DNA of 64,000 nucleotides, taken from Mesorhizobium zhangyense. GTDB taxonomy: Bacteria; Pseudomonadota; Alphaproteobacteria; Rhizobiales; Rhizobiaceae. The stretch lies in assembly GCF_011045115.1 (NCBI RefSeq), contig NZ_JAAKZG010000003.1, forward strand, positions 434,001 to 498,000, in the 5' to 3' direction. Shown one piece after another: positions 56,705 through 64,000 of this stretch; within the stretch, counting starts at the first letter, position 1; each line of letters starts with the position of its first letter. The position numbers and the translations under genes are program-made. Below the pieces are notes generated by a model. The model made no database searches and was not told where the DNA came from. It worked only from the letters and a program-made list of their open reading frames with translations.

Positions 56705-57310
56705 TTACGCAGCTTCCGCTTCAGCGGCCTCGGCATCGGCCAGGCGGGCAGCCTTCAGCACCTTGGCCCACCACACCGTCTCTTCGATCAAACCATGCGC
56801 AGCCTGGTTGAGATGCTCGAGATCCTCGAGCTTCTTTTCGCCCTGCTTCACCGCAAGGAAATCGGCCCAGACGATGTGCACGGCAGCCTTGGTCGGCGCC
56901 ATCTGCAGTTCGACAGCGTGAAGCCGAAGCTGTTCGACGGCACGCGCGCCGCCGACGCCGCCATAGCCGACGAAACCGGCAGGCTTCTTGTTCCACTCGG
57001 TCGCGGCATAATCGAGCGCGTTCTTCAGCACGGCCGTCGGGCCATGATTGTATTCGGCAGCGGTGAAGATGAAACCGTCGAGGCTGGCGATCTTCTTCTG
57101 CCAGCGCAGCGCGACTTCGTTCTGCGACGGCACCCAGGCGGACGAGGCCACTTCTTCGAAGAAGGGCAGCGGAAAATCGCGCAGGTCGATGACCTCGACG
57201 TCGATGTCGGTGCGGGCCTTGGCGATCTTGGCGAACCACTCGGTCGGAACGTCGGCGAAACGGGCCGCGCGCGTCGAACCGATAATGATTCCTATTTTCG
57301 GCTTGGACAT
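56705..57310 (-). CDS. NADPH-dependent FMN reductase family protein
   Basis: 201 aa flavodoxin-like fold. The nucleotide loop IGIIIGSTRAARFADVP is followed by the FMN-binding TAAEYNHGPTAVLKNALDYA. It probably reduces quinones, azo dyes or chromate by family. Its C-terminus is Ala/Glu-rich. AGGGAAAA precedes the ATG at 57308-57310. It is divergent from the HxlR gene, whose operator lies between. Confidence 0.87.
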   Translation of the reverse strand: MSKPKIGIIIGSTRAARFADVPTEWFAKIAKARTDIDVEVIDLRDFPLPFFEEVASSAWVPSQNEVALRWQKKIASLDGFIFTAAEYNHGPTAVLKNALDYAATEWNKKPAGFVGYGGVGGARAVEQLRLHAVELQMAPTKAAVHIVWADFLAVKQGEKKLEDLEHLNQAAHGLIEETVWWAKVLKAARLADAEAAEAEAA

Positions 57311-57334
57311 GATAATTTTCCCTATGAAACACTT

Positions 57335-57362
57335 GGTATCCATTGGATACCCGCACTATATT
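57335..57362 (+). promoter_or_regulatory. HxlR operator and promoter
   Basis: GGTATCC-ATT-GGATACC (57335-57351) is a perfect 7-bp palindrome. It overlaps a −35 candidate TTGGTA (57333-57338) ahead of −10 TATATT (57357-57362) for hxlR, 18 bases apart. Confidence 0.65.
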
Positions 57363-57398
57363 GGTGACTGATCACCCAGTGCACAAGGAGGCACTTTT

Positions 57399-57794
57399 TT
57401 GAAACCTAGGCACATCCATCACACCGAGGACTGTCGCGCCGTCAGCGCCATCCTGCAGCGCATCGGCGACAAATGGACTGTTCTGGTCGTCAGCAAGCTG
57501 GGCAACGGGCCGATGCGCTTCAACGAACTGCGCCACATCATCGGCGGCATCTCGCAGAAGATGCTGACGACGACCCTGCGCGGGCTGGAGCGCGACGGCT
57601 TCGTCACCCGCACCATGTTCCCGACGATCCCGCCTCGCGTCGATTACGATTTGACCGAACTCGGCCACGAACTGCTCGTACCCGTCAACGCGCTGGGCGA
57701 ATGGGCCAAGCAAAACACCAACCGCGTCAACGAAGCCCGCGCGAAGTTCGATGCCGCCTGCCCGGAACGGGCGAAGGTCAGGAAGGCAGCTTGA
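57399..57794 (+). CDS. HxlR-family winged-helix regulator (TTG start)
   Basis: 131 aa. The HxlR winged helix is clear: CRAVSAILQRIGDKWTVLV, GPMRFNELRHIIGGISQKML and PPRVDYDLTELG. The Cys near the N-terminus (EDCRA) sits where redox/electrophile-sensing members have it. AAGGAGG lies seven bases before a TTG at 57399. It is divergent from the FMN reductase, which it probably controls. Confidence 0.87.
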   Translation: MKPRHIHHTEDCRAVSAILQRIGDKWTVLVVSKLGNGPMRFNELRHIIGGISQKMLTTTLRGLERDGFVTRTMFPTIPPRVDYDLTELGHELLVPVNALGEWAKQNTNRVNEARAKFDAACPERAKVRKAA

Positions 57795-57830
57795 GAGTGA
57801 GCAGTGGATTTGAGCTGCTTCGCTCTCTAA

Positions 57831-58223
57831 TCACTCAGCTGGCACCGCCTTCGGCTTGCCGTCCTTATCCAGCGCCACCATGATGAAATCGGCGTCGGTC
57901 ACCTTCTCCATCAGATCCTGCAGATAGCGCTGCGCCCAGGCTTCGACCTTCAGCGTCATCGAGGTGCGCCCGACGCGGTTGACGTGCGTGTAGATGCACA
58001 GCGTGTCGCCGATCTTCATCGGCTTGGCGAAGGACATCTCCTTCACCGCCGCCGTCACGACACGCCCCTTGGCGCGCTCGGCGGCGCGTATGCCGCAGGC
58101 AAGATCCATCTGCGCCATCACCCAGCCGCCAAAGATATCGCCGGCGGCATTGGCATCCGACGGCATCGCCAGCGTGCGCAAGGTGAGTTCGCCCGTGGGT
58201 TGGCCGTCTGCGTAATGAACCAT
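57831..58223 (-). CDS. Acyl-CoA thioesterase, hotdog fold (YciA-like)
   Basis: 130 aa hotdog. The N-terminus MVHYADGQPTGELTLRTLAM then NAAGDIFGGWVMAQMD (catalytic-loop region) and VTAAVKEMSFAKPMKIGD match the YciA-type thioesterases. It cleaves fatty acyl-CoA by family. GGAGA precedes the ATG at 58221-58223; a longer open frame upstream is rejected. Confidence 0.87.
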   Translation of the reverse strand: MVHYADGQPTGELTLRTLAMPSDANAAGDIFGGWVMAQMDLACGIRAAERAKGRVVTAAVKEMSFAKPMKIGDTLCIYTHVNRVGRTSMTLKVEAWAQRYLQDLMEKVTDADFIMVALDKDGKPKAVPAE

Positions 58224-58393
58224 CGTGAATCTCCGTAAATGCCTAGCCGCATCGATGGCAGCTAACACAAACTACAGCAAGCACCGGTCGCTTTTTTCAC
58301 AAGCCATGCCGGATGCCGGGGTGTTAGAGCCCGTCCGCGAACGCTAGGCTGAATCAATATCTGAGCCAGTTCACGGGCGGCCTTTCGTTTCAC

Positions 58394-60013
58394 ATGCAAA
58401 GCTATGATTTCATTGTCGTCGGCTCAGGCTCAGCGGGCTGCGTGGTGGCTGAGCGATTGTCGGCCAATGGCCGCTTCTCGGTGCTCGTGCTGGAAGCCGG
58501 CGGCACCGACCGCCGCTTCTTCGTGCAGATGCCGCTCGGCTACGGCAAGACCTTCTTCGACCCGGCGGTGAACTGGAATTACAAGACCGAACCGGATCCC
58601 GGCCTCAGCAACAATGTCGACCACTGGCCGCGGGGCAAGCTGCTCGGCGGCTCCAGCTCCATCAACGCCATGGTCTGGATCAGGGGCCAGCGCGAGGACT
58701 ACGACGCATGGGCTGCCGCCGGAAATCCCGGCTGGGGCTTCGACGACCTCCTGCCCATCTTCAAGGCGATCGAGGACAACGAGGCCGGCGCCGATGAATG
58801 GCGCGGGCGCGGCGGCCCGGTCCACATCACCGACAATCGCACCCGCGTCCACCCCCTCACCCATCGCTTCCTCAAGGCCGGTGAGCAGGCCGGCCTCACC
58901 TTGAATCAGGATTTCAACGGCAAGAACCAGGAGGGCGTCGGCGTCTACCAGATCAACACCAGGAATGGCCGCCGCATGTCGGCGGCGCGCGCCTTCCTGC
59001 GCCCGGCGATGAAGCGCGCCAATGTGCGCGTCGAGACCAATGCGCTGGCGACCAAAATCCTGTTCGAGGGAACGCGCGCGGTCGGCATCGAATATCTGCG
59101 CGGCGGCCAGACGCTCACCGCCCGCGCCGGCCGCGAGGTGATCCTCAGCGCCGGCTCCATCAACACGCCGCAACTGTTGCAGCTTTCCGGCGTCGGCCCC
59201 GCCGCCCTCCTGAAAAATCTCGGCATACCGGTCGTCCACGCCAACGACCACGTCGGCGACAACCTGCAGGATCATCAGGGCATCAACTACACTTTTCGGG
59301 GCCGCCTCCCGACGCTGAACCAGATCCTTCGCCCGTGGTGGGGCAAGATGCTGGTCGGCATGCAATACATCCTGACGCGCGGCGGCCCGCTGGCGATGAG
59401 CATGAACCAGGGCGGCGGCTTCTTCCGCACCGACAGCGGCCAGACCCGGCCCAACATGCAGCTCTATTTCCAGGCCTTCTCGACCGTGCTGCCACGGGTC
59501 GGCGAGCGTCCCATCCTCACGCCAGACCCCTGGCCGGGTTTCTCCATCGGCCTGTCGAACTGCCGCCCGTCGAGCCGCGGTTCGATCATGATCCGCACGA
59601 AAAACCCACTCGACTACCCCAGAATCGCGCCCAACGCCTATTCCACCAACACCGATGTCACCGAAATGCTCGACGCGGTAAAATTCGTGCGCAAGATTGC
59701 TTCGATGCCGGCCATGGCCGAGATCATCGAGGAGGAAGTGCTGCCCGGCCCCAAATGCACGACCGACGAAGAACTGGTTGCCGATTTTCGCAAACGCAGC
59801 GGCACCGTCTATCACCCGGTCTCGACCTGCCGCATGGGCCCGGACGCGTCTCAGTCGGTCGTCGATCCGCGCTTGAAGGTGCACGGCCTCTCCGGCCTGC
59901 GCATCATCGACGCATCGATCTTCCCCGACAACATCAGCGGCAACACCAACGCCGCTTCCATCATGACCGGCGCCAAGGGTGCGGCGATGATATTGGAGGA
60001 TCATGTTGGATAG
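58394..60013 (+). CDS. GMC-family oxidoreductase (choline dehydrogenase-like)
   Basis: 539 aa FAD enzyme. The dinucleotide motif is YDFIVVGSGSAGCVVAERL. GMC signature 1 is GGSSSINAMVWIRG and signature 2 is near ILSAGSINTPQLLQLSGVG. The catalytic His pair is in YHPVSTCRMG and ISGNTNAASI. It oxidises an alcohol such as choline or a sugar alcohol, unspecified. No Shine-Dalgarno is obvious. Together with the downstream enolase-superfamily gene it may serve carbon-source use. Confidence 0.9.
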   Translation: MQSYDFIVVGSGSAGCVVAERLSANGRFSVLVLEAGGTDRRFFVQMPLGYGKTFFDPAVNWNYKTEPDPGLSNNVDHWPRGKLLGGSSSINAMVWIRGQREDYDAWAAAGNPGWGFDDLLPIFKAIEDNEAGADEWRGRGGPVHITDNRTRVHPLTHRFLKAGEQAGLTLNQDFNGKNQEGVGVYQINTRNGRRMSAARAFLRPAMKRANVRVETNALATKILFEGTRAVGIEYLRGGQTLTARAGREVILSAGSINTPQLLQLSGVGPAALLKNLGIPVVHANDHVGDNLQDHQGINYTFRGRLPTLNQILRPWWGKMLVGMQYILTRGGPLAMSMNQGGGFFRTDSGQTRPNMQLYFQAFSTVLPRVGERPILTPDPWPGFSIGLSNCRPSSRGSIMIRTKNPLDYPRIAPNAYSTNTDVTEMLDAVKFVRKIASMPAMAEIIEEEVLPGPKCTTDEELVADFRKRSGTVYHPVSTCRMGPDASQSVVDPRLKVHGLSGLRIIDASIFPDNISGNTNAASIMTGAKGAAMILEDHVG

Positions 60014-60033
60014 ACAGTCACCAACTTGGGCGC

Positions 60034-60156
60034 CGCCCCTCATCCGCCTGCCGGCACCTTCTCCCCGTATAGGGACGGGGAGAAGGAGGAAGCTCCAACG
60101 CTGACGCCCCCCTCTCCCCGTCCTTCACGGGGAGAGGGTAAGGGTGAGGGGCAGCG
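60034..60156. repeat. Palindromic repeat, copy B of the CTCCCCGTATAG family
   Basis: Ends GCGCCGCCCCTCA-like and TGAGGGGCAGCGC invert, with nested TTCTCCCCG/CGGGGAGAA and CTCTCCCCG/CGGGGAGAG hairpins. Similar along its length to the copy at 56485-56610. Confidence 0.9.
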
Positions 60157-60196
60157 CCGACCTGACAAGCAAGACGCCACGACCGAGGAGAGACCC

Positions 60197-61414
60197 ATGA
60201 AAATCACCGACGTTAAAACCTTCGTCGTCGGCAATCCGCCGCCGGGCATTGGCGGGCGCTATTTCATCTTCGTCAAGCTGACGACCGACTCGAATATCGT
60301 CGGCTATGGCGAGGCCTACAACGCCACCTTCGGCCCGCACGTCACCGCAAAAATGATCGAGGATCTGGCCGAGCGCTATCTCGTCGGCCGCGACCCGCAC
60401 GACATTGAAACCTTCTTCCGCCGCGCTTATTCGTCCGGCTTTTCGCAGCGGCCGGACATTTCCGTCATGGGCTGCTTTTCAGCACTCGAAATCGCCTGCT
60501 GGGACATCATCGGCAAGGAAGCCAACAAGCCGATCTACAAGCTGCTCGGCGGCCAGGTGCACGAGGCCCTGCGCTCCTACACCTATCTCTATCCGCACAC
60601 CGGCAGCGCCGTTCCGGCCGAAGCCGATAACCCGGACAGGAACGTCTACAACGATCCCGACCTCGCCGCCGAATGCGCGCTCGCCTATGTCGAGCAGGGG
60701 TTCAACGCGGTGAAGCTCGACCCTGCCGGCCCCTACACCGCCTTCGACGGCCACCAGCCGCGCCTGATCGACATCGAGCGCTCGGCGGCCATGGTCAAGG
60801 CGATCCGCGAGGCGGTCGGCAACCGCGCCGACATATTGTTCGGCACGCATGGCCAGTTCACCGCCTCGGGCGCGCTGCGCATGGCCCGCGCCATCGAGCC
60901 TTATGACCCACTGTGGTTCGAAGAGCCCGTACCGCCAGACATGCCCGAAGTGATGGCGCAGGTGGCGCGCGGCACCTCGATCCCGATTGCCACCGGCGAA
61001 CGTCTGACGACCAAATTCGAATTCGCCCGCGTCATCGAAAACCGAGCCGCCACAATTCTCCAGCCCGACCTCGGCCGCTCCGGCGGCATTCTCGAAACCA
61101 AGAAGATCGCGGCCATGGCCGAGGCCTATCACATCCAGATCGCCCCGCACTGCTATTGCGGCCCGATCGTCGGCGCCGCCAACGTCCAGCTTTCCGCCAC
61201 CCTGCCCAACTTCCTCATCTTGGAATCGCTGAAGCAGTGGGACGGCTTCCACGAGACCCTGCTGAAGAAGAAGATCGAGTGGCAGGACGGCAATGTCATC
61301 CCGTCGAAGGAACCCGGCCTCGGCGTCGAGCTCAACGAGGCCGTCTGCGAGGCCCATCCCTGGACCGGCAAGGACCTGCATCTCGACATGATGCAGGAGC
61401 CCCTGTTTCCCTGA
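60197..61414 (+). CDS. Mandelate racemase / muconate lactonizing family dehydratase
   Basis: 405 aa enolase-superfamily enzyme. Markers are the N-terminal capping domain (GGRYFIFVKLTT), the AVKLDPAGPY segment on strand 2, EEPVPPD on strand 4, ATGERLTTKFEF, LQPDLGRSGGI and the catalytic-region APHCYCGPI. It most resembles sugar-acid dehydratases such as galactonate or mannonate types. The exact acid is not determined. GAGGAGAGA precedes the ATG at 60197. Confidence 0.87.
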   Translation: MKITDVKTFVVGNPPPGIGGRYFIFVKLTTDSNIVGYGEAYNATFGPHVTAKMIEDLAERYLVGRDPHDIETFFRRAYSSGFSQRPDISVMGCFSALEIACWDIIGKEANKPIYKLLGGQVHEALRSYTYLYPHTGSAVPAEADNPDRNVYNDPDLAAECALAYVEQGFNAVKLDPAGPYTAFDGHQPRLIDIERSAAMVKAIREAVGNRADILFGTHGQFTASGALRMARAIEPYDPLWFEEPVPPDMPEVMAQVARGTSIPIATGERLTTKFEFARVIENRAATILQPDLGRSGGILETKKIAAMAEAYHIQIAPHCYCGPIVGAANVQLSATLPNFLILESLKQWDGFHETLLKKKIEWQDGNVIPSKEPGLGVELNEAVCEAHPWTGKDLHLDMMQEPLFP

Positions 61415-61423
61415 GCCAAAAAA

Positions 61424-61475
61424 CGATTCCGGATCAAGGCCTTGGCCGACGATCCGGAATCATTTCGCAAGGCGG
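61424..61475. repeat. Direct repeat copy 1, hairpin-forming
   Basis: 52 bp matching the copy at 62228-62279 with one mismatch. It contains GATTCCGGATC and GATCCGGAATC, an 11-bp inverted pair, followed by ATTTC. It lies just after the dehydratase gene and may end its transcript. Confidence 0.85.
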
Positions 61476-61503
61476 TTGAATTGACCGTTTCGCTCCAGCG
61501 TAA

Positions 61504-62025
61504 CTAGTCGACGCCAGGCTTGTTGGCGACAGCCTTCTGCGCCAGGGCAATCGCGAGTTCTTCGCTGAGTTTGCTTGTATCGATGGAAATCATATCGGTG
61601 CCGCTCAGTAACTGGATACCGATAAAGGCGGTCGGATTATCCGCAAGATTGACCAGATAGGCCCGCTCTCCCAAGCCCTCGACGTTTCTGATCTCGTTCG
61701 CCTGAAGCTCTTTTCGCTTGTTTTTCTCATAGATATCGAAGCCTTCCTGCGCCATCGCCGGCGTGGTGTTCGGCTCGGACGAGCGGACGAAATGGACCTG
61801 CACATAACCATCGACGTCGGGAACCTCCCAAAAGCAGTTCGACGCATCGCCGACCCCGTCGTTGGTTTCGTAGATCGCCGCAGGCTTCCCCACGATCTCG
61901 ACGATATTTTCGGCCGTCAGCAATTGGCAGGCGGTGGTAGCCGGATTGATATCCTGAGCCAGCGCCGAAGTGGCCATGGTGCAGGCAAAGGCGGTTGCAA
62001 AACTGGTCAGGCGATAAAGCGGCAC
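61504..62025 (-). CDS. Hypothetical secreted protein (GTG start)
   Basis: 173 aa. A signal peptide (MPLYRLTSFATAFACTMATS, ending ALA-QD) leads to a small mature domain with two Cys (TACQLLTAEN and SNCFWEVPD). The early LLTAENIVEIVGKP segment recalls small secreted lipoprotein-like domains, but no family is certain. GGAG lies six bases before a GTG at 62023-62025. It is flanked by two copies of a 52-bp direct repeat. Confidence 0.72.
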   Translation of the reverse strand: MPLYRLTSFATAFACTMATSALAQDINPATTACQLLTAENIVEIVGKPAAIYETNDGVGDASNCFWEVPDVDGYVQVHFVRSSEPNTTPAMAQEGFDIYEKNKRKELQANEIRNVEGLGERAYLVNLADNPTAFIGIQLLSGTDMISIDTSKLSEELAIALAQKAVANKPGVD

Positions 62026-62227
62026 AGGATGCTCCGGCAAGAGATTCGTCGGCCGCAATATAGTGAAAGCTCGCCTGACGGCCACTGATTTCCGCCGATG
62101 TCTGGTATGTCGACATCTCAGCCAGCCTCCCCCGAAGACGGCCGATCCTGACTTCCCACAACCGCACATCGCGGCTGTGCTCTCCGTCATCCATCGATGC
62201 GGCAAGGACCGCCATCTCGTGAGAAAG

Positions 62228-62279
62228 CGATTCCGGATCAAGGCCTTGGCCGGCGATCCGGAATCATTTCGCAAGGCGG
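62228..62279. repeat. Direct repeat copy 2, hairpin-forming
   Basis: 52 bp, same orientation as the copy at 61424-61475, with one mismatch. The pair brackets one hypothetical gene. Confidence 0.85.
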
Positions 62280-62292
62280 CTGAGTCAGTTTT

Positions 62293-62712
62293 TCATGCCG
62301 CGCGCTCCTGCCCAAGAGCTTCCGCCTCGCTCCGATGCGCAAACACCTCCTTGGCCGCGAACAGCCCGTTGAGGGCTGCCGGGAAGCCGGCATAGACCGC
62401 CATCTGCATGATCACTTCGGTGATCTCGTCGCGGGTCAGCCCAACATTCAACCCGGCCTCGATATGCACCTTGAGCTGCGGGATGGCATTGCCCAGCGCT
62501 GTCAGTGCGGCGATGGTTGCGATCTCGCGCTCGCGCAGACCCAGTCCTTCCCGGCAATAGATGTCGCCGAAGGGAAACTCGATGATGTAGCGAGCAAAAT
62601 CGGGCGCGATATCGGCCAGCGCCGCAATGACCTTTTCGCCGCCTTCGCCGTCTATTTCAGCGAGCGCCCGCTTGCCGCGTTCGAATCTGCTGTCGTGGTT
62701 GTTCTGCGTCAT
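62293..62712 (-). CDS. Carboxymuconolactone decarboxylase family protein
   Basis: 139 aa, α-helical. The CMD/AhpD-like core is LREREIATIAALTALGNAIPQL with HIEAGLNVGLTRDEI. The Cys pair of AhpD-type reductases is absent: one Cys is in IYCREGLGL. Probably a decarboxylase-type or accessory member. AAGGA is upstream of the ATG at 62710-62712. It overlaps the 3' end of the MerR gene by 56 bases on the same strand. Confidence 0.85.
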   Translation of the reverse strand: MTQNNHDSRFERGKRALAEIDGEGGEKVIAALADIAPDFARYIIEFPFGDIYCREGLGLREREIATIAALTALGNAIPQLKVHIEAGLNVGLTRDEITEVIMQMAVYAGFPAALNGLFAAKEVFAHRSEAEALGQERAA

Positions 62713-63076
62713 GGGGTTTCGTCCTTTTTTCAGAGCCGGCATAGCCGGCGATCTTGGTATCGAGGACGAGAAGGCAGGCCTGAAGTTCAGCCACATGATT
62801 GCGCACGCGCTCGCGGTGCCGTTCCAGCAATTCGCGGCGCTGCCTGTCCGTATCGGCGCCCTGTTCCCGCAAAGCCGCATATTGCAGCATCTGCCGGATC
62901 GGCATCCCGGTCGTTTTCAGGCGACCGAGAAACTCGATCCATGTCAGGATCGAGGCGTCGTAGTCACGTTGGCTCGATTGGTCCCGGTCGGCATAGGGAA
63001 GCAGCCCGATCCGCTCATAGTAACGGATCGTGTAAGCCGACAGCCCCGACCGCTTTGCGAGTTCGCCAATCTTCAT
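62657..63076 (-). CDS. MerR-family regulator
   Basis: 139 aa. The helix-turn-helix MKIGELAKRSGLSAYTIRYYERIGLL, a wing, then a coiled coil (LREQGADTDRQRRELLERHR) form the usual dimer. No metal-binding Cys set is present in the tail. It is the first gene of a unit with the decarboxylase-type gene, and a 19-bp-spaced promoter lies just upstream. Confidence 0.88.
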   Translation of the reverse strand: MKIGELAKRSGLSAYTIRYYERIGLLPYADRDQSSQRDYDASILTWIEFLGRLKTTGMPIRQMLQYAALREQGADTDRQRRELLERHRERVRNHVAELQACLLVLDTKIAGYAGSEKRTKPHDAEQPRQQIRTRQAGAR

Positions 63077-63107
63077 GATCTTGCCCTGTCTCGTCACGAC
63101 GCTCACA

Positions 63108-63138
63108 AGGCTAGGGGTTGGAGTGCACTCTAAGTCAA
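63108..63138 (-). promoter_or_regulatory. MerR-type promoter with 19-bp spacer
   Basis: On the minus strand TTGACT (63133-63138), 19-base spacer, TAGCCT (63108-63113). The spacer holds the perfect palindrome GAGTGCACTC (63121-63130). A long spacer with a central palindrome is the MerR-activated promoter design. Confidence 0.72.
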
Positions 63139-63268
63139 TAGGGTTTCTTGAGGAAAAATTGCGTAGGTAGATCCAGCCCTGCCCTCCTCCTTTTGTGAGA
63201 CTTTGCGAGAGCCAAATCATGCGCCTAGTCTTCGCCCCAAGCCGGACTTCACCAACGGGAAAAACGCC

Positions 63269-63676
63269 ATGGCATCCATGACTGTCGAATTGCGCAATGT
63301 CGAAGGCACTGAAGCCGCAATGGGCTGGGCCGGCTCGCACACCATCGTCGTCGACCGGCCGGAGGGAAAAGCCGGCGGCAAGGGCCTCGGCTTCAACGGC
63401 GGCCAGCTTCTGGCGCTGGCGCTCGGCGGCTGCTTCTGCAACGATTTGCGCTACGCCGCGCATGAACTGGGCGTCCGCCTCGGCAGCATCGCCGTCTCGG
63501 TCACGATCGATCTCGATGGCAGCCCGCTGCTGACGACCGCCGCAAAGCTCACTGTCTCCTGCGAAACGCTCGACGGTACCGACCCGCAGGCCGTCATCGA
63601 CAAGGCCAGATCGATCTGCATGGTCGCCAACTCGCTGCAAAAGGGCGTGCCGGTGACGATCGAAGCGGCGGCTTAG
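63269..63676 (+). CDS. OsmC-family protein
   Basis: 135 aa. GGQLLALALGGCFCNDLRYAA is the first Cys region of OsmC/Ohr. The second Cys is in ARSICMVANSLQKGVPV. Ohr-type peroxidases reduce organic hydroperoxides with this pair, but the adjacent CFC spacing is unusual, so activity is tentative. It is divergent from merR, which may co-regulate it. Confidence 0.85.
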   Translation: MASMTVELRNVEGTEAAMGWAGSHTIVVDRPEGKAGGKGLGFNGGQLLALALGGCFCNDLRYAAHELGVRLGSIAVSVTIDLDGSPLLTTAAKLTVSCETLDGTDPQAVIDKARSICMVANSLQKGVPVTIEAAA

Positions 63677-63903
63677 CCTGCGGTCATCCCATCGCCCATA
63701 TCTGTGGACATGGTCCGAACCTCACGCTTTGGTGAACGGAATCGGCTAAGCTGCATTGTCTTGAGATTCAGGTCAGGGTGAGCCGAAAACGGCGGATTTC
63801 GAGAATCGGAGCGGAGCGTACATTTGGGTACGTGAGCACCGGAAGCGCAGAAAGCCGTTGTTCGCAGGCCGCCCTCACCTGAATATCGGTAACGGGGACA
63901 ACC
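63677..63903. other. Intergenic region with repeat element
   Basis: 227 bases with no gene besides the inverted-repeat element at 63775-63885. Confidence 0.35.
63775..63885. repeat. Inverted-repeat-bounded intergenic element
   Basis: ATTCAGGTCAGGGTG at 63776 and GCCCTCACCTGAAT at 63871-63884 are imperfect inverted ends of about 110 bp. The inside contains GCGTACATTTGGGTACGTGAGC with GTAC half-palindromes. The style recurs in rhizobial intergenic regions. Confidence 0.72.
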
Positions 63904-64000
63904 ATGACACTGATCCAGAAGCTGGCGATCTTCTACGCCGCCATGTTCTTTTTCGTTGTCGGCATTGGCTATGTGCCGGCCTTCAACGACGCCAATGGCT
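63904..64000 (+). CDS. Hypothetical membrane protein, N-terminus only
   Basis: 32 codons before the window ends. MTLIQKLAIFYAAMFFFVVG is a membrane helix, followed by YVPAFNDANG. Similar small membrane proteins are common in Rhizobiales, but nothing can be said about function. A GGGGACAACC stands before the ATG. Confidence 0.6.
   Translation, partial: MTLIQKLAIFYAAMFFFVVGIGYVPAFNDANG

Noticed and set aside
58430-60043. A 537-codon open frame on the minus strand
   Set aside because: Antisense shadow of the GMC oxidoreductase.

Overview
The window is high-GC alphaproteobacterial chromosome, most like Rhizobiales of the Mesorhizobium/Phyllobacteriaceae type. This rests on gene content: a second, tail-less ftsZ, carA and carB as separate loci, the greA–lpsB core-glycosyltransferase block beside lrp–trxB–lsrB, two tandem extensin-like proteins, and several families of palindromic intergenic repeats of the kind seen in rhizobia. 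No rRNA, tRNA, CRISPR array, transposase or origin was found. The window opens inside dnaG and closes inside a small membrane-protein gene.

Layout. Positions 1-16,000 hold core genes (dnaG, a Na/Pi cotransporter, ftsZ2, a YqeY-like gene, carA) and small accessory modules: a RelE/XRE toxin-antitoxin pair, a zinc metallopeptidase, an Nramp Mn transporter, and an ArsR regulator divergent from an MFS exporter. Positions 16,500-20,400 carry carB behind an attenuator-like leader. Positions 20,400-22,450 form a lower-GC pocket with a two-gene secreted/membrane unit, a phage-like domain protein and a small Cys-containing protein. Positions 22,500-34,400 are a mix of stress and detoxification genes (three glutathione S-transferases, MarR, GFA, a serine hydrolase, ogt), a lytic transglycosylase, cspA, an EAL protein paired with a degenerate EAL protein, and an aspartate aminotransferase. 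Positions 34,700-38,700 hold an orphan Tat-exported solute-binding protein and an EF-G paralogue. Positions 39,100-47,900 carry a probable anti-Shine-Dalgarno sRNA, lsrB, trxB, lrp, the lipopolysaccharide glycosyltransferases and greA, whose leader contains a terminator. Positions 47,900-56,400 carry a PQQ-type sugar dehydrogenase, a TPR gene broken by an amber codon, a second sRNA candidate, drug/metabolite transporters, two extensin-like proteins and a CorC/HlyC-type membrane protein. Positions 56,700-64,000 carry a redox/detoxification group (HxlR–FMN reductase, GMC oxidoreductase, an enolase-superfamily dehydratase, MerR–carboxymuconolactone decarboxylase, OsmC).

Regulation is unusually legible. 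Five regulator genes lie next to readable operator or promoter architecture: the toxin-antitoxin pair, ArsR, MarR, HxlR and MerR. carA, carB and greA have structured leaders. Two intergenic regions look like trans-acting sRNA genes, each with a CCUCC-type motif and an intrinsic terminator. The least explained material is the low-GC pocket at 20.4-22.4 kb. All functional assignments come from motifs and remembered family features; no database search was possible.
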